The translations under genes and the position numbers were made by a program. From NCBI GenBank assembly GCA_947000775.1, contig CAMQGK010000565.1, positions 3,601,001-3,665,000 of the forward strand: 64,000 nucleotides of DNA, read 5' to 3'. The notes beneath the pieces are model-generated. The model searched no databases and was not told the origin of the DNA. It saw nothing but the letters and a program-made list of their open reading frames with translations. This DNA is from Pterois miles. Lineage: Eukaryota > Chordata > Actinopteri > Perciformes > Scorpaenidae. Shown here piece by piece: positions 1 through 12,000 of the stretch (within the stretch, counting starts at the first letter, position 1; every line of letters starts with the position of its first letter).

Positions 1-525
1 TCAAATGACTCCTGATAGTGTAAAAAGCTTGCTAGTAGTTTATACCACAGAAAATGACCACTCAGTTCTGCACAGCTTCAACCAGTTTTCATCCTTTTTT
101 TGTTTTGTTAGCCAAACTGTCAAAACCAAAGTAGCTCAGCTTTGTGTAAAACCGTTGGCAGCCACGCCCAGAGCTAACGCAAGCTAACTGTGTGCTATCA
201 TTACCCGTCCTCAAAATTATGACATGTGAGACAGTCAAAGCAAATGTTACACTTGGTGAAGAAAATCCAATATTTAGCCAAGCAAGGTGACATGACATTT
301 GACTAATGGACTTACGTTTCACAGGTGGTCAGACAGGTTTCCAAACAGTCTCCCACCTTGTTCTGTTATGCCAGTTAACCAGATAAGCAGTGTTTTGCTA
401 ACCCGTTAGCCTCAGCACTTTATCAGTAGCGAGTACCGGGAGTTTGTTTTCAGCTCGTTCTGCCCCCTGGTGGTCAAAACTCAGTACTGCAGCCTTAATG
501 CCTTCAAACAAATTAGTATTTTAGA
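1..525. other. Intergenic DNA, no gene seen
   Basis: I see no splice-bounded conserved exon, RNA gene or complete mobile element here. The short open frames on both strands have no recognisable protein and no low-degeneracy codon pattern. The stretch around 150-480 has the look of old repeat DNA, but I could not define its ends. Confidence 0.5.
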
Positions 526-542
526 GAATAAATAAATAAATA

Positions 543-586
<44 letters not shown>

Positions 587-597
587 ATAAATAAATA
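526..597. repeat. AAAT / AGAT compound microsatellite
   Basis: AAAT units, then about ten AGAT units, then AAAT units again. This is a simple tandem repeat likely to be length-polymorphic. Confidence 0.95.
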
Positions 598-642
598 CAC
601 ACCATATATTTTTATTTATATATTTATATGTAGACAATATGT

Positions 643-1210
643 TAGGGCTGTCCATTGATTAATCACAAATAAATTACCCATTTTTAGTCTGTTAAAAATG
701 TACCTTGAAGGGAGATTTATCAAGTATAAGTATAAGCATGGGAAATCAGTTAACAATATAAAACAATGACAAATATTGTCCAGAAACCACGCATGTACTA
801 CATTTAGTATAAAAAAAATATTCTCAAATCATAACTGTCAGTGTGTCAGTATGCTGACTTGACTATGACCAAACTGCATGTGATTATAAGTGGGAGACTC
901 GAGGGTACCCATAGAACCCATTTTCATTCACATATCTTGAGGTCAGAGGTCACCTGACCCCTTTGAAAATGGCCATGACAGTTTTTCCTTGCCAAAATAT
1001 AACGCAAGTTTGGAGCGTTATTTAGCCTCCTTTGCAACAAGCTTGTATGACATTGTCGCAATGGATTCCTCGGGTTTTCTAGTTTCATTTGATGCCAGTA
1101 TCGTCACTCTAGCTTTAAAACTGACCAGAACAATCTCTGGAAGATCAATTATGTTATTGCGTTAAAGATATTAGTGGCTTTAATGCAAAAAAATGTAAAT
1201 TTTAACAGTA
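643..1210 (-). mobile_element. Family A hAT-like non-autonomous element, copy 1
   Basis: It begins TAGGGCTGTC and runs through an ATTAATC-rich terminus, a CCAGAAACC block, a GAGACTCGAGGGTACCCAT block and a TTGAGGTCAGAGGTCA block. The same ordered blocks recur at 4815-5346, 16383-16950 and 47751-48422. No open frame of transposase type is present, so it would depend on an enzyme supplied elsewhere. The hAT assignment is an inference from the terminus; I could not see a clean target duplication for this copy, and its right edge is approximate. Confidence 0.75.
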
Positions 1211-1246
1211 TTTTTAAAGAACTTTAATAAAAATAAATAAATAAAT

Positions 1247-1404
1247 ATACTCTTAAATTAATGTGCCCTGCGATGGACTGGCGACCTGTCCAGGGTGTAC
1301 CCTGCCTTCGCCCAATGCCAGCTGGGATCGGCTCCAGCCCCCCGCGACCCCTAACGGGATAAGCGGTTGGCGATGGATGGATGGATGGATATACTCTTAA
1401 ATTA
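1247..1404 (+). mobile_element. 5'-truncated retroelement tail with 14-bp target duplication
   Basis: A 130-bp insert (1261-1390) is bracketed by perfect copies of ATACTCTTAAATTA at 1247-1260 and 1391-1404. The insert starts with CCCTGCGATGGACTGGCGAC-type sequence, a very common fish repeat, and ends in a short GGAT tandem tail. A direct duplication of this length plus a simple-repeat 3' tail is the mark of target-primed reverse transcription, so this is the 3' end of a non-LTR element inserted in + orientation. A related but longer fragment lies on the other strand at 41681-41900. I cannot name the clade with confidence. Confidence 0.85.
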
Positions 1405-4400
1405 GTCATATTGTAAAGTCTGAACCTACTCTTAACAACCTGGGACTGGACTTGGATTTGCATTTTATGACTCTTTCTCTCTTGTTCACTTATACACACC
1501 CTCGCACACATAAGCAAGCAAACCTGATGATGAGCCCAACAAGGTAGGCTTAGGCTAATTAAAGTGATTAGGTGTTTTTGTCTGAGTACTGTCTTGGTTT
1601 GCTGGCTCTGGCCTAACTCATGCCCGGGCCGCCTGCAGTCTGCCTGCCAGGAGGCCAGGAATGAAAGGCTGGCACTTACCCTTCTCTCCTCTATCTGATC
1701 CCCTGTTGCTACCCGAGATGCCAACAGAGGTATTTCTGCCCTTAATCAACAGACAGGGAGAGGGAGAGATTGTCTGCAATAGAAAGTAATGCAATGGGGC
1801 TTAAACTCACACTAGTGCAAAGTAAAAAACTGCATCCTTTTGAGACAAATCAGTTCTTTAATTTTATAATTAAACTTTAATCATCATCAAATGACTTAAG
1901 TGCATTTACTAAGTGAAATCATTATAGGACGACGTCTCCTGGATATATCGGATCAGGTTATTTATCACAGAAAGTGGATAGCTTGTGTTAATATGTTTTA
2001 CTTAAGTAAATCAAAGACTGGTGACACACTAGAGCAATTTTGAGAACCCAGGGTGAAAGACTGGGTGAAAGAAACAAAAACGAGGAGATGATCAAGAGGA
2101 AAACTCCCTTTGGCGTGTTCGATATCCGCTTGTCTCAATTGACCTGTAAAATTTTCGAGACTGGAACAAATGCAAATAGCGCTGACTTGCTCGCACCAAA
2201 AAAAAAAAAAAAAAAAAGAAAATCCTGAAGGCTTTTCAAATGGACTCACTCTCACAATGGTGGGGAGCCCAGAGCAGAGTGAATATACGGTCTGGGCTCT
2301 GAATGGCACAATGTGTGAGAGCCAAACAGGGGAACTGTGAAGTGAAGTGAAGGCTCAGGACCCTCCAGGCTGCTCTGCCTCTGTTGAGCTGAGCCTCGGC
2401 TGCTTCCACAGCACTGAGCTGACCAACACACTCTTCTTCTCAGCAATAACATTGCAATACAGGTCTGAGCTCAAAACTAAAAAGATACTGAAATCATAAA
2501 TTGCAAATAATTTTAACACAAAAAAAATTATATGGACATAGCCATGACAAAGGCACACAACCCCACTAAAAGTAAACAGGGCAGCACTAAAAAAGAACAG
2601 TTTTCTCAATCTTTCTCTGCTGCATGAATTAAGATTGACGTCACTTTCTGAATTTAAACAATTCACTGTTGAACTGCATCAAGACAAGTTTATCTTCAAA
2701 CTGTAAAGCAGGTCTTTAAACTAAACACGGGTTCAGTAGGTTTAGTCGCCACCTCCTTGCACATTTGCCCTGTGGCCACGCAGCAGATCTGACATTTGAG
2801 AGGTAAAACGTTTCATTTCTGAAATGTCAATCATCAGCCATGCAACCTGTAGCACCTGATTACTCCTTTGAAGCTCCTTTCTTCCATTTAAGTGAAAACA
2901 GGGAATTCTGATGCTGTAAAGTGTCTTTTAGATATCACCTAAAATTCAAGAAACATGGATATTTCACCTGTCACCATTGTACTGTAAAACTGAGGTCACT
3001 GTTTTTTGGTCTGAGATATTTTTTAGCTACAGCAGAACATAATAAATAACGGTTTAATCGCGATAACCCTGAAAATAATTAAAGCTCCAATAAAACACTG
3101 GTATTTGATAAGTATTCATGTTATTCAACAACTGAGTTACACTACTTCAGTCATTAATACTTCTCCAAATCTAATTCTATTGAGCTAAAACTGTTTAAAA
3201 ACCCATGACAGTAATACAGTTAAGTGGTATTGTAGCATTTTCTCTGAGCACCTTTCTCTTGTTTCTCTCGGGTTATGTTGAATTTTAATGCTATAGCATA
3301 TTAACGTTTAAAAACTGCAAAAGTGAGACATTTAATCAAATCAGCAACTTTTTAAAAATCTAAATCTGACCATAACTTAACTGTAGTTGGTTGACGTACA
3401 GTAGATTTAAACTGTACAGTCCCATTTCCATGTCCATGACTGAGGAATGCTTCGGGAATACCTCTTTAAGAGAAGGCTGAGCCTACAGCTGTGAGAGCTC
3501 TCTGCTTTGTTGCTCCTCTTATTTCTACTTTCAAACTTCATTTTCAGCCCTTGCAAAGATTTTCAGAGCCGCTCTCCGGACGTTGGCAGGCGATTTCACC
3601 AGCAGCCAAACTTCCCAGCATGCCTTGCGGCAGGGCTGGCTTTGTTCACAAAGTTAACTGTGAAGTTGCTCTGCTCGACATGAGATCCAGTACAGACTTT
3701 GCTCCTACTCATGCAGGATTACACAGGAAACATAATATATTGTCAGAATAATTAAGTTTCACATGCATGCTGTATTTACAGCTCTTAATTTTGCACTCTT
3801 TCATTATACAAATCTTTCAAGAACCTTTTACAACTTTTGATGCTTATAATTTGAAAGCTGTGGTTGAATATAACCCACTAAGCTCCAAACAGTGGTTATA
3901 ACTGACATATCATAATATTTTATATCTTTCATCATCGCTCCAAATACTTGAATTAAACCACCAGAATTAAAGACATGTCTTCAATCACACTGCCCTCAGT
4001 CTAATTCCTGTAGCCCAGCAGATGCATCATCAAAGCTACATCAGAGCCCAAAATGAGACTTATTTTCTATGATGCACAATTAAATTACATTTAATCCTAA
4101 CACCATGGAAACAGTTCAACTCGCTGCTCCGAAGCGGATACTACATCTCTACTGGAGGACATGCAAGGGACAGTATAGGCTGCCTGCAGCATCTGGTGGA
4201 CACCTGTAAGACTGCAAGTCACTGGAGTAAATGAGAGAGGCCTTTGTGATTCTGCTAAGTCACCAAAAATCTGGGCCAGAGTATACTGAATCTCAGCACT
4301 CCAGCCAGATCCAAAGCCTTCAGCACAGCGGCCATGTGGGGTGTTTAATCTGAGCGATCGATCACAAAATCAAAGGCAACATAAATAACATTGAACAGTC

Positions 4401-4814
4401 GGGGAATGGCAATAAAAATATCAACACCAATCCGGTCAGCCAGACAAAACCAGGTTCTCAGGGTGGGCAGGAAATCAAGTTCTGCCAGCACTTTCAGTTT
4501 TTTCCAAGGTCACTGACACAGCAAGAACAAGCCAGCTCACTTGATTTTTAAGCTTTTCCAAGTAGTTACAGTGCCATCTGAAATATCATGGACTGAAGTA
4601 CAGTATAAAGGGAGACAGATTCAGAACTGCTGCTGGATTTTACTCAGCTCTTAAAAACATTTGCATGGTCAACCATCTCTCACATGTGATTTACAGAGAG
4701 ATATATACACAGTGGACACAATCTGTGAAATATAATATAATGCAATCAAATAGAATGTAAAAAAATCCATATAGTTTGTCGATGGCTTTCATTGCACTGT
4801 ATTGAAGTGCTTTT
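1405..4814. other. Intergenic DNA, no gene seen
   Basis: No exon or RNA gene recognised. It holds an A-run near 2199-2217. Open frames of 60-100 codons on both strands are low-complexity or unrecognisable. A part around 3420-3720 is less AT-rich than its surroundings, but nothing in it points to a product. Confidence 0.5.
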
Positions 4815-5346
4815 TAGGGCTGTCAAAGCATATGTTATAATAACACATTAAATAAAAAATTTTTAACACCATAATAATAATAATAATAATAAACTGCCCG
4901 TTTTCAAAGGGGTCCCTTGACCTCTGACCGTATGTGAATAAAAATGGGTACCCATGAGTCTCCTCTTTACAGACATGCTCACTTTATGATAATCACATGG
5001 AGTTTGGGGCAAGTCACAGCTGTTGTTGCCTGTTGGGCTGCAGTTTGCCATGTTATGATTTGAGCATATTTTTTAAGCTTAATACAGTACCTGTGAGGGT
5101 TTCTGGACAATATTTGTCATTGTTTTGTGTTGTGAATTGATTTCCAATAATAAATATATATACATACATTTGCATAAAGCAGCATATTTGCCTCACTCTC
5201 ATGATGATAAGTAGAGTACTAAATACTTGACAAATGTACCTTTAAGGTACATTTTGAATGAATAAAAAGTGTATGATTAATCACGATTAACTATGGACAA
5301 TCATGCAATTAATTGTGATAACATATTTCAATCAATTGCCAACCTT
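4815..5346 (+). mobile_element. Family A hAT-like element, copy 2
   Basis: Starts TAGGGCTGTCAAAG and ends near TTGCCAACCTTA, giving short imperfect inverted ends. It shares the CCTTGACCTCTGACC, TACCCATGAGTCTCC and CAGTACCTGTGAGGGTTTCT blocks with the other copies, in opposite orientation to copy 1. An ATA/AAT tandem at 4871-4891 lies inside it. Confidence 0.75.
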
Positions 5347-5395
5347 ATTATTATAAAAATATATTTTGTCCACAGTGTGGACAAGCAGTAATTCA

Positions 5396-5470
5396 ATTAT
5401 TAATGAGGATCTATTATGCTTTTGTGCTTTTCCCCCTTTCCTTTAGTGTAGCTAAAGTGTAGTTTAGCTT
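5396..5470 (+). repeat. Partial family B terminus
   Basis: The motif TCTATTATGCTTTTGTGCTT followed by CCCTTTCCTTTAGTGTAG repeats the first 60 or so bases of the full family B copy that begins 360 bp downstream. It is a terminal fragment or a local duplication. Confidence 0.65.
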
Positions 5471-5761
5471 GGATCTTTTTGTATTGTTGGCCATTGTTCC
5501 TATCAGTGATAATAACATTGTACTCGTCAAGTTAACTGATGAGATCTAGGAATGTGGTGACAATGCTAAAAAAAAAAGTCAACTGAGGCAAGACACATAA
5601 CCAAAGTTATGAAACCTGTCTGTTAAAAAACAACTGTCTCATTTAATTTTGACTTATTGTGCTTACCACAGATATTGTTGTACAATAATGGATTATTACC
5701 ACCATTTTGGGTGCGCTCACCTCTCCAAATTTAGGGGTTTAGATCTGTCTTAGCTGTTTAA

Positions 5762-6285
5762 AGAGGTCTTATTATGCTTTTTTGCTTCTTCCCTTTCCTT
5801 TAGTGTGTTATAGCTTTTTGTGCATGTAAAAGGTCTGCAAAGTTACAAAGTCCAAAGTTCACCCCATAGGGACTTACTCTCACCTACAGAAACACTGCTC
5901 TTGAACTACCTGAAACACCTTGAAGTCCTGCCTTTTCTTCTGTAAAGTGGTGATGTCATCAAGTAAAACATTTGTATAATACCTGTCTAGCAGCTAGCTT
6001 GGCACACCCTCAAAAAAAGCCAGTTTGAGCAGAGCTGGAGGAGAGTCTGAAGGGTTTGGTTCATTTGACCAACCACAACAGTGGGCCAGCTGACCAATCA
6101 GAGCAGACTGGGCTTTTTGAGAGGGGAAGGGGAGGAGCTAAAACAGAGCGTTTTTCAGACAGGGTGAAAAGAGGTGCGGCAGCACAGCCGGTATGAGAAA
6201 TAAAGCATTTTTTTGAACATCAAACATGTTCTGGTAGAAAACAAAATTACTGGTGAAATTTTGCATAATATGCAATAGGTCCTCT
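5762..6285 (+). mobile_element. Family B TTAA-flanked non-autonomous DNA element, full copy
   Basis: TTAA at 5758-5761 and at 6286-6289 flank inverted ends AGAGGTCTTATTATGC (left) and, read from the right on the other strand, AGAGGACCTATTGCATATTA. The 524-bp interior has no transposase frame. TTAA duplication is typical of piggyBac and Kolobok superfamilies; I cannot choose between them without a library match. Related copies are at 26232, 51738 and 56874. Confidence 0.8.
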
Positions 6286-7057
6286 TTAAATCACCACCAA
6301 GTTACCAAAGAAATAAAAAAGCTCTCTGATAAACTCAATCAAAAATTTTATATAATGCATGATATTATATTTCACAGATGTTCAGGTTACTGTGTTGACC
6401 TTTTGTACATATAAAGTACTCACAGTGATAGCTTCAGGGTCTTTGTTGTCTCTTAATTCATGAATCTGTTGGGTAAACAGAAAGAAAAAACACTGTCAGT
6501 ATCTGTGGAGAAATGTTAAATTGTGTCTGGTGACAACTTCTTAAGCTCTTATAAAGACAAAGAAAATGGTTCAACATGTGTTTTAGGTCAAGCACTTCAG
6601 TCCTGTACCCAGTGCGCACTGTTAGCCCTTTCATTTATGAGAGCTAATCACTACAAGTGAACCAGATCACAAAGGGGACAGTCACTGACACCAGAGCAAT
6701 TACGCTGTACAGGTCTAATCCCTTACACAGCACTTAGGGCCGTTTTAAAGGCCACCGGGGCACACTGTGGAGCTCCCTCAACTGTTAGGGTGCAGTTTGG
6801 TCCATTTTACAGCCACTGGGGCACATGCTTGATTGTTAAGACCAGGGAAAGTAATCCCTGGAGTCAGGCCACTAAACCTGCTCTGTCCCTGTAACCATGG
6901 CAGCAGACAGGTAGTGTCTGGGTCACAGGGCAAACATGGCCAGACTTCGGCACTGGCCGCCAGTTAATAATAAAAAAAAAAATAGCCTGGTGTGAACGCA
7001 CTGGGCAAATGCACACTACAAATTTGAATGTAGTTGCATGCACATAAACACACTTAC

Positions 7058-7060
<3 letters not shown>

Positions 7061-7095
<35 letters not shown>
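7061..7095. repeat. CA microsatellite
   Basis: Uninterrupted AC dinucleotides over about 35 bases. Confidence 0.97.
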
Positions 7096-7097
<2 letters not shown>

Positions 7098-8969
7098 CTC
7101 AGGTGAAAGTTGACCAAAGAACTGATACAACCACAGAGCAGTGCTGCATTTCAGTAAATCTACTGTGGCACTGGATATTCAGGATGGCTAAAGCACATCA
7201 CTATGTGCTAACACAATGAGTCACAGTGACAGGTGAACAGTAAAAGGGCCCACAAATGTTTAAATGGCTACATTTTCAAACAGTACTACGTTTGGAAAGC
7301 AATTCATCTAAGACATACAAATATTACAACTTTACAAGGACATTCCACATGTCATGAGGACTCATTTTAGGCTTTTTGCCCCCTACGCAACAAAACTAAG
7401 GTAATGGCCATAGTTTCTCCCTTTTATTCTATGTCACTAGCACTATTCATGTGGGTGTCTTTACATTGAAGTTAGTACAGTCTACATGGCGTACAAGTGA
7501 CACGCCAAAAACAAGAAAGGTGTTGCTATTGCACGCTAAATGCCATGCCTAAGGGCAAGGCCTAAGCCTTGTCATTCATATGCCTTTTCAGGCGAACTGA
7601 CTGCATTAAGTCTCAAGACATGTAAAAATGAATAGCCCACATATTTACACGTCAGCAGAGGGGCTAATGGATGGAGCATGTAGGGAGAACACTGAGGCTG
7701 ACTTTTCATTCATAGGCTGGTCTTTGCTACCAGATCAATCTACCTGCCTTTGAGTGTTTTCTTTCTGAAACATTATTGTGAAATACGTCTTTTAATGAAA
7801 AAGTAGAAACTTTTGGAGAACACATGCCGCTATCCCAGGCCCCAAAATGCAGCCAATTTAGATGTAAGGGATAATGTACAGTGAGCCAGTTGTTGTTGTG
7901 ACAGAAACCCCGACAGGGTGATGCTGCACCAATGCAAAGCAGAGGAGTCTCTCATCACCCTGAAGGGGTTTCTTTCACAACATTGGCCCGCTTGCTGTAC
8001 ATTATCCCGCATATTATAATACGGCTACTTACTTAAGAAATCAATAATTTGACTCAAAAACAGTCCGCCAAAGTCCAACATCAGAACTGTGTCCATAGCA
8101 ACGGTCTGCTATACATAGCAACAGTCTGCTATAAAGAAATAACAGACCGTAGAATGCCGTGATTGACCAATCTGAATTGAGTATTCAACACAGCCATGTA
8201 ATAAAAGGTGATAAATACTGAGGCGGTGGGTATGAGAAGAATCGTCCAGTTTGATTATTTCTCTTCACAAATTGCCCAAACGATGGTCTGGTCTGTCGTG
8301 CCCTTTTGAAACAAGCACATGATCTCCCCTGGCCTTTTCTCCATTTACCGGCTCTCCCTTTCTCTTTTCAGTTGCTATGAGACACTCCAGCCGAAGCCAA
8401 GGCTTCCACAATTCATTACTGGAGGAACAAAAGCCAAAGCACTGGACAAAGCAGGGCAGACCAACTCAAACCAGCTCCCACTTAAAACACACATCACACC
8501 TCTGAGTGCTCTGCTGACATACAAATGGCCAATTCAAGACCTTTTTTATTTATTTTTTTACAATGCAAGGAGGGGGTAGATGAGGAAAACACTCAGCATA
8601 CACTGTAAGAAGTCAACAGGTTGAAGATTTGACCAATTAAGGTTTCACAAGACATGATTCTTATCAGCATCACTCTGGAAGCATTTCAGGCAATAAAGGA
8701 TTTCCACACGGCACGTTTAATATCGCTTTGATGGCGTAAGACACAGCTTTTTAAGGATTTTGTGCCAAAGACTGAATAGGCTACGTTGCACCATCAGTGT
8801 AACATCACCTGTCTCTGGCTTCCCACCAGCTCTGCCTCGCCAAATCATGAAACATCTCTTTTCCCCTCCAACCAATCAGATCTCAATCTCTAGCTGTTCT
8901 CATGCAAAGAAAGAGAGGGGAAGGCCAATGAGAAATGGCCCTCCTCCTTCCCTTCGTATCCTGCACACG

Positions 8970-8970
<1 letters not shown>

Positions 8971-9005
<35 letters not shown>
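8971..9005. repeat. CA microsatellite
   Basis: Uninterrupted CA dinucleotides over about 35 bases. Confidence 0.97.
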
Positions 9006-9007
<2 letters not shown>

Positions 9008-12000
9008 CAATCACCGTCTGAGAAATGCCAACGGACGGGCAATCAGTCATTGTAATTAGGCTGGCTGCCATTACCGAGCCTTCATAATTCAGGCTGGGGC
9101 TGGAGGACATAGGTAGTAAGAGCCCAGCTGCTGGCTGCCACAGCCCACCCCTGGCTCACCCAAACCTCTACACAGGCCGTTCCCTCTCCCCTCTCCTCTT
9201 CCTCTGGTGGGGGGACAGCAGAATTATAAGGGGAGCTGGCTGACTGCAAAATTAAAAACTCTCCCCCTCCCTTCCTCCTTGTCTACATCCCAAAACCGCT
9301 CCCACTCCCACTTTCTTTTCACTGCAGTGCAGAGTTTTGTTTGAGAGCGAGAGCAGACACCTTGTGCTGAGAAAATGGCTTTTAAAAAAAGGAGAAGGGT
9401 CTTAATCTTAACATAAAACGCCTCTATAAAAGTGGGCTAGTGTCATTTTCCCCAGTACAATTTTATTTGAAGGAGTAAAAGCCTGCAGAAGGGTATTGTC
9501 CACGCTGTTTCTAGGTGTAAGGGAACACTGGATTTACAGTACAGACTCGGCTCGCTCTTCTCTCCTTGGAATTCGCAGCTAAACAGGAAGCCGTGGCAGT
9601 ATTCTGCAGAGATTTATTTTATTTGCTTAAAGGCCCGCGGTTGACTCTGAAACTGGCTGCGTCTGTCGTATAGGACCTGAAGTTTTCTTGGCAGTGAAAC
9701 GAAGAACTGCAAGTTCAGCCAAAATAGACAATAAAGCAGAATGGAGAAACATGCCAAATTGCCGGGGCAATTCAGTCCAGAGGCTCATTTTTCCAAAATG
9801 ATTCACACTGGAAAGAAAAGCATTTCCCTGTCCTCAGATGAACTTAGTGTGCTCTCCGTCGGCTTTTACAAGGAAGTGATGAAGGGAGGTGGTGGGGGGA
9901 AAGAGCGTGCACACTCATACCCACACTCATCACACACACGTACACATGACCATGCAGCCATCACTCTTTGCTCACTGTGGAATTAGGTCATGCACATAAA
10001 AACAGCAGACACACATGTCAGCATGCACTACTACTTTAAAAGTGACATTTTCAAAGTCACAGGGGGAAACCACATACATAGAATCTTTGCAAGAAAAACC
10101 CAAACAAGAACTGGTTAAGTGGCATTTTACGTGTAGTGTACTCTGTCCTGTACACCAGCAGCTTGTACCAGAACTATGGGACAAACAGTGTTTTCTACTC
10201 GGTTTTCCGTGCAGCCGCAGCAGCACAGTTGAGGAATGAGGGAGGACTGAAGGCAAGTTTTGCATCAGTCAGCAGTGTCCTGAGGCTGGTTTATTGGCTT
10301 GTCTGGCTCAGCCGCCTGACAGCGTTCACCTGTTCCTTCTTCCCGCTGCAGGACGACAGTCAACAGTCTGCAAGAACAGGAAGCCAAAACCTTATTTGCC
10401 ATTATTTTATTTTTATCACCTATAGACACAGCCTTCCAAAAGCAGATGTTGAAAATGAATACACCTGCAGCTGTAGCCTCACATCAATAAATGTCACGAA
10501 ATAATAAAATTCTTTGACGACCAAAAATACTACATGGCTTAAAAATGCAGTGCACGTCGGCATAAAGTGATATCTAAAGCTTGTGATGGAGGATAGCAGC
10601 TCACTTATTGATATCCACTCATTAAGTCCCACAGTAAAATTAGATCTTGCCCTAAGCAAACATTAAGCATTAGGTTACATAGAAAAGATAATAGCCTTCT
10701 GCCGGGAGCTTTTATCCACTCACAACTATGCTGCTAGTAATGACAGTAAATATTTGTGCAGCTGCTTTGCAGTGCATCAGTGACATGCGACAGATATAAT
10801 ATTAGATCAAAAGAATGATCAGTGAAAAAGAAAATCAAAAATATGCTTTCACCACAGTCTGTTGCATGAAAGCGATAACACTGTTAATTATTTTACTGTC
10901 AGACTAAATCATTATCTTCCCATCTTGCTTACTCAACAGATTATGCTCAAAAATCTTTAATGGCAGCTGTAATATAATTAATGATTCATCTAATGTTCAT
11001 CCTCCGCACAGTTATCAACTGATGAGCTCTACAAGCATTAAAGAGCTAAAAAACAACATTAAGAGACATGCACACACACACGCACATCTGGACAGAGGCA
11101 TGGATGTGTTTGGATGACGGTAGGGAGGTTGGAAGTGAGAAGAAGCAGGCTGCGTCATATTATATAACCTCTAAGGTTGTTGCAGAAAACAGAAAATTCT
11201 CGTTTTACACAAAATGTATGTAAATACATAAAGATTTGGACAGAATCACACAAGAGTTAAACTGCTTATTTCAAATGGTAGCATGAATGAGCATTGTGAT
11301 GGCTACCAGATTTACTTTTGGCAACGAGGGTTCTATATGAGTGTATGTGACACGAAGCAGGAGTTTATTTCAACCTTTCAAAAGTAGGTTTTCCTAAATG
11401 TTTTTCCAGACGTCCTGCAACTGTAAATAAAGAAAAGCAACATTTCCGCCACGGCAAGTGAGACTAAAGCTGAATGGCAGAGCGAGGCACTCGATCTGTG
11501 ACCTTTGACCACCGTGGAGGTTAGAAAATGTCCTTATGAGGAACAACACAAGCTTCAGTGTTATCATTATCTGTTCTAGTGCAGTTTTATGTAGAATAGG
11601 GTTTGGTATCCAGTTTTGCAAGAAAATAGGACAAAACTAATCCCCGAGTTTTCCTCAAATGACTTCAAAATGCCTGATATAAAAAAATGTTGCCATGTTG
11701 TCAATTGAGAAATTTCCAGTTTCACTGTAAAAGCCATGAGGTCTGGTTAGGGACAGTTGTCAGTGACGGGTCATTATAGAAGACTGATTTCAGTGCTGTT
11801 TTTTAGTGCTTATTTTTGCCTCATACAGCCACAGAAACAACAACAAAAATACATCTGGTGTAGAACAATTCAAGCTGCAGAAAAGTTGCAATTTTATTGT
11901 ATAACTCTGCAACTCATATGTGAGTTTTTTTGCTCATAACTCCTTGGAAATATACATCTGTTCTTCCCCACTAGATATTGCATCTTATGGTACTAAAGTG

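Noticed and set aside
1224..1724. 166-codon frame on the - strand
   Set aside because: It runs through the retroelement tail and a GATG tandem and has no recognisable domain.
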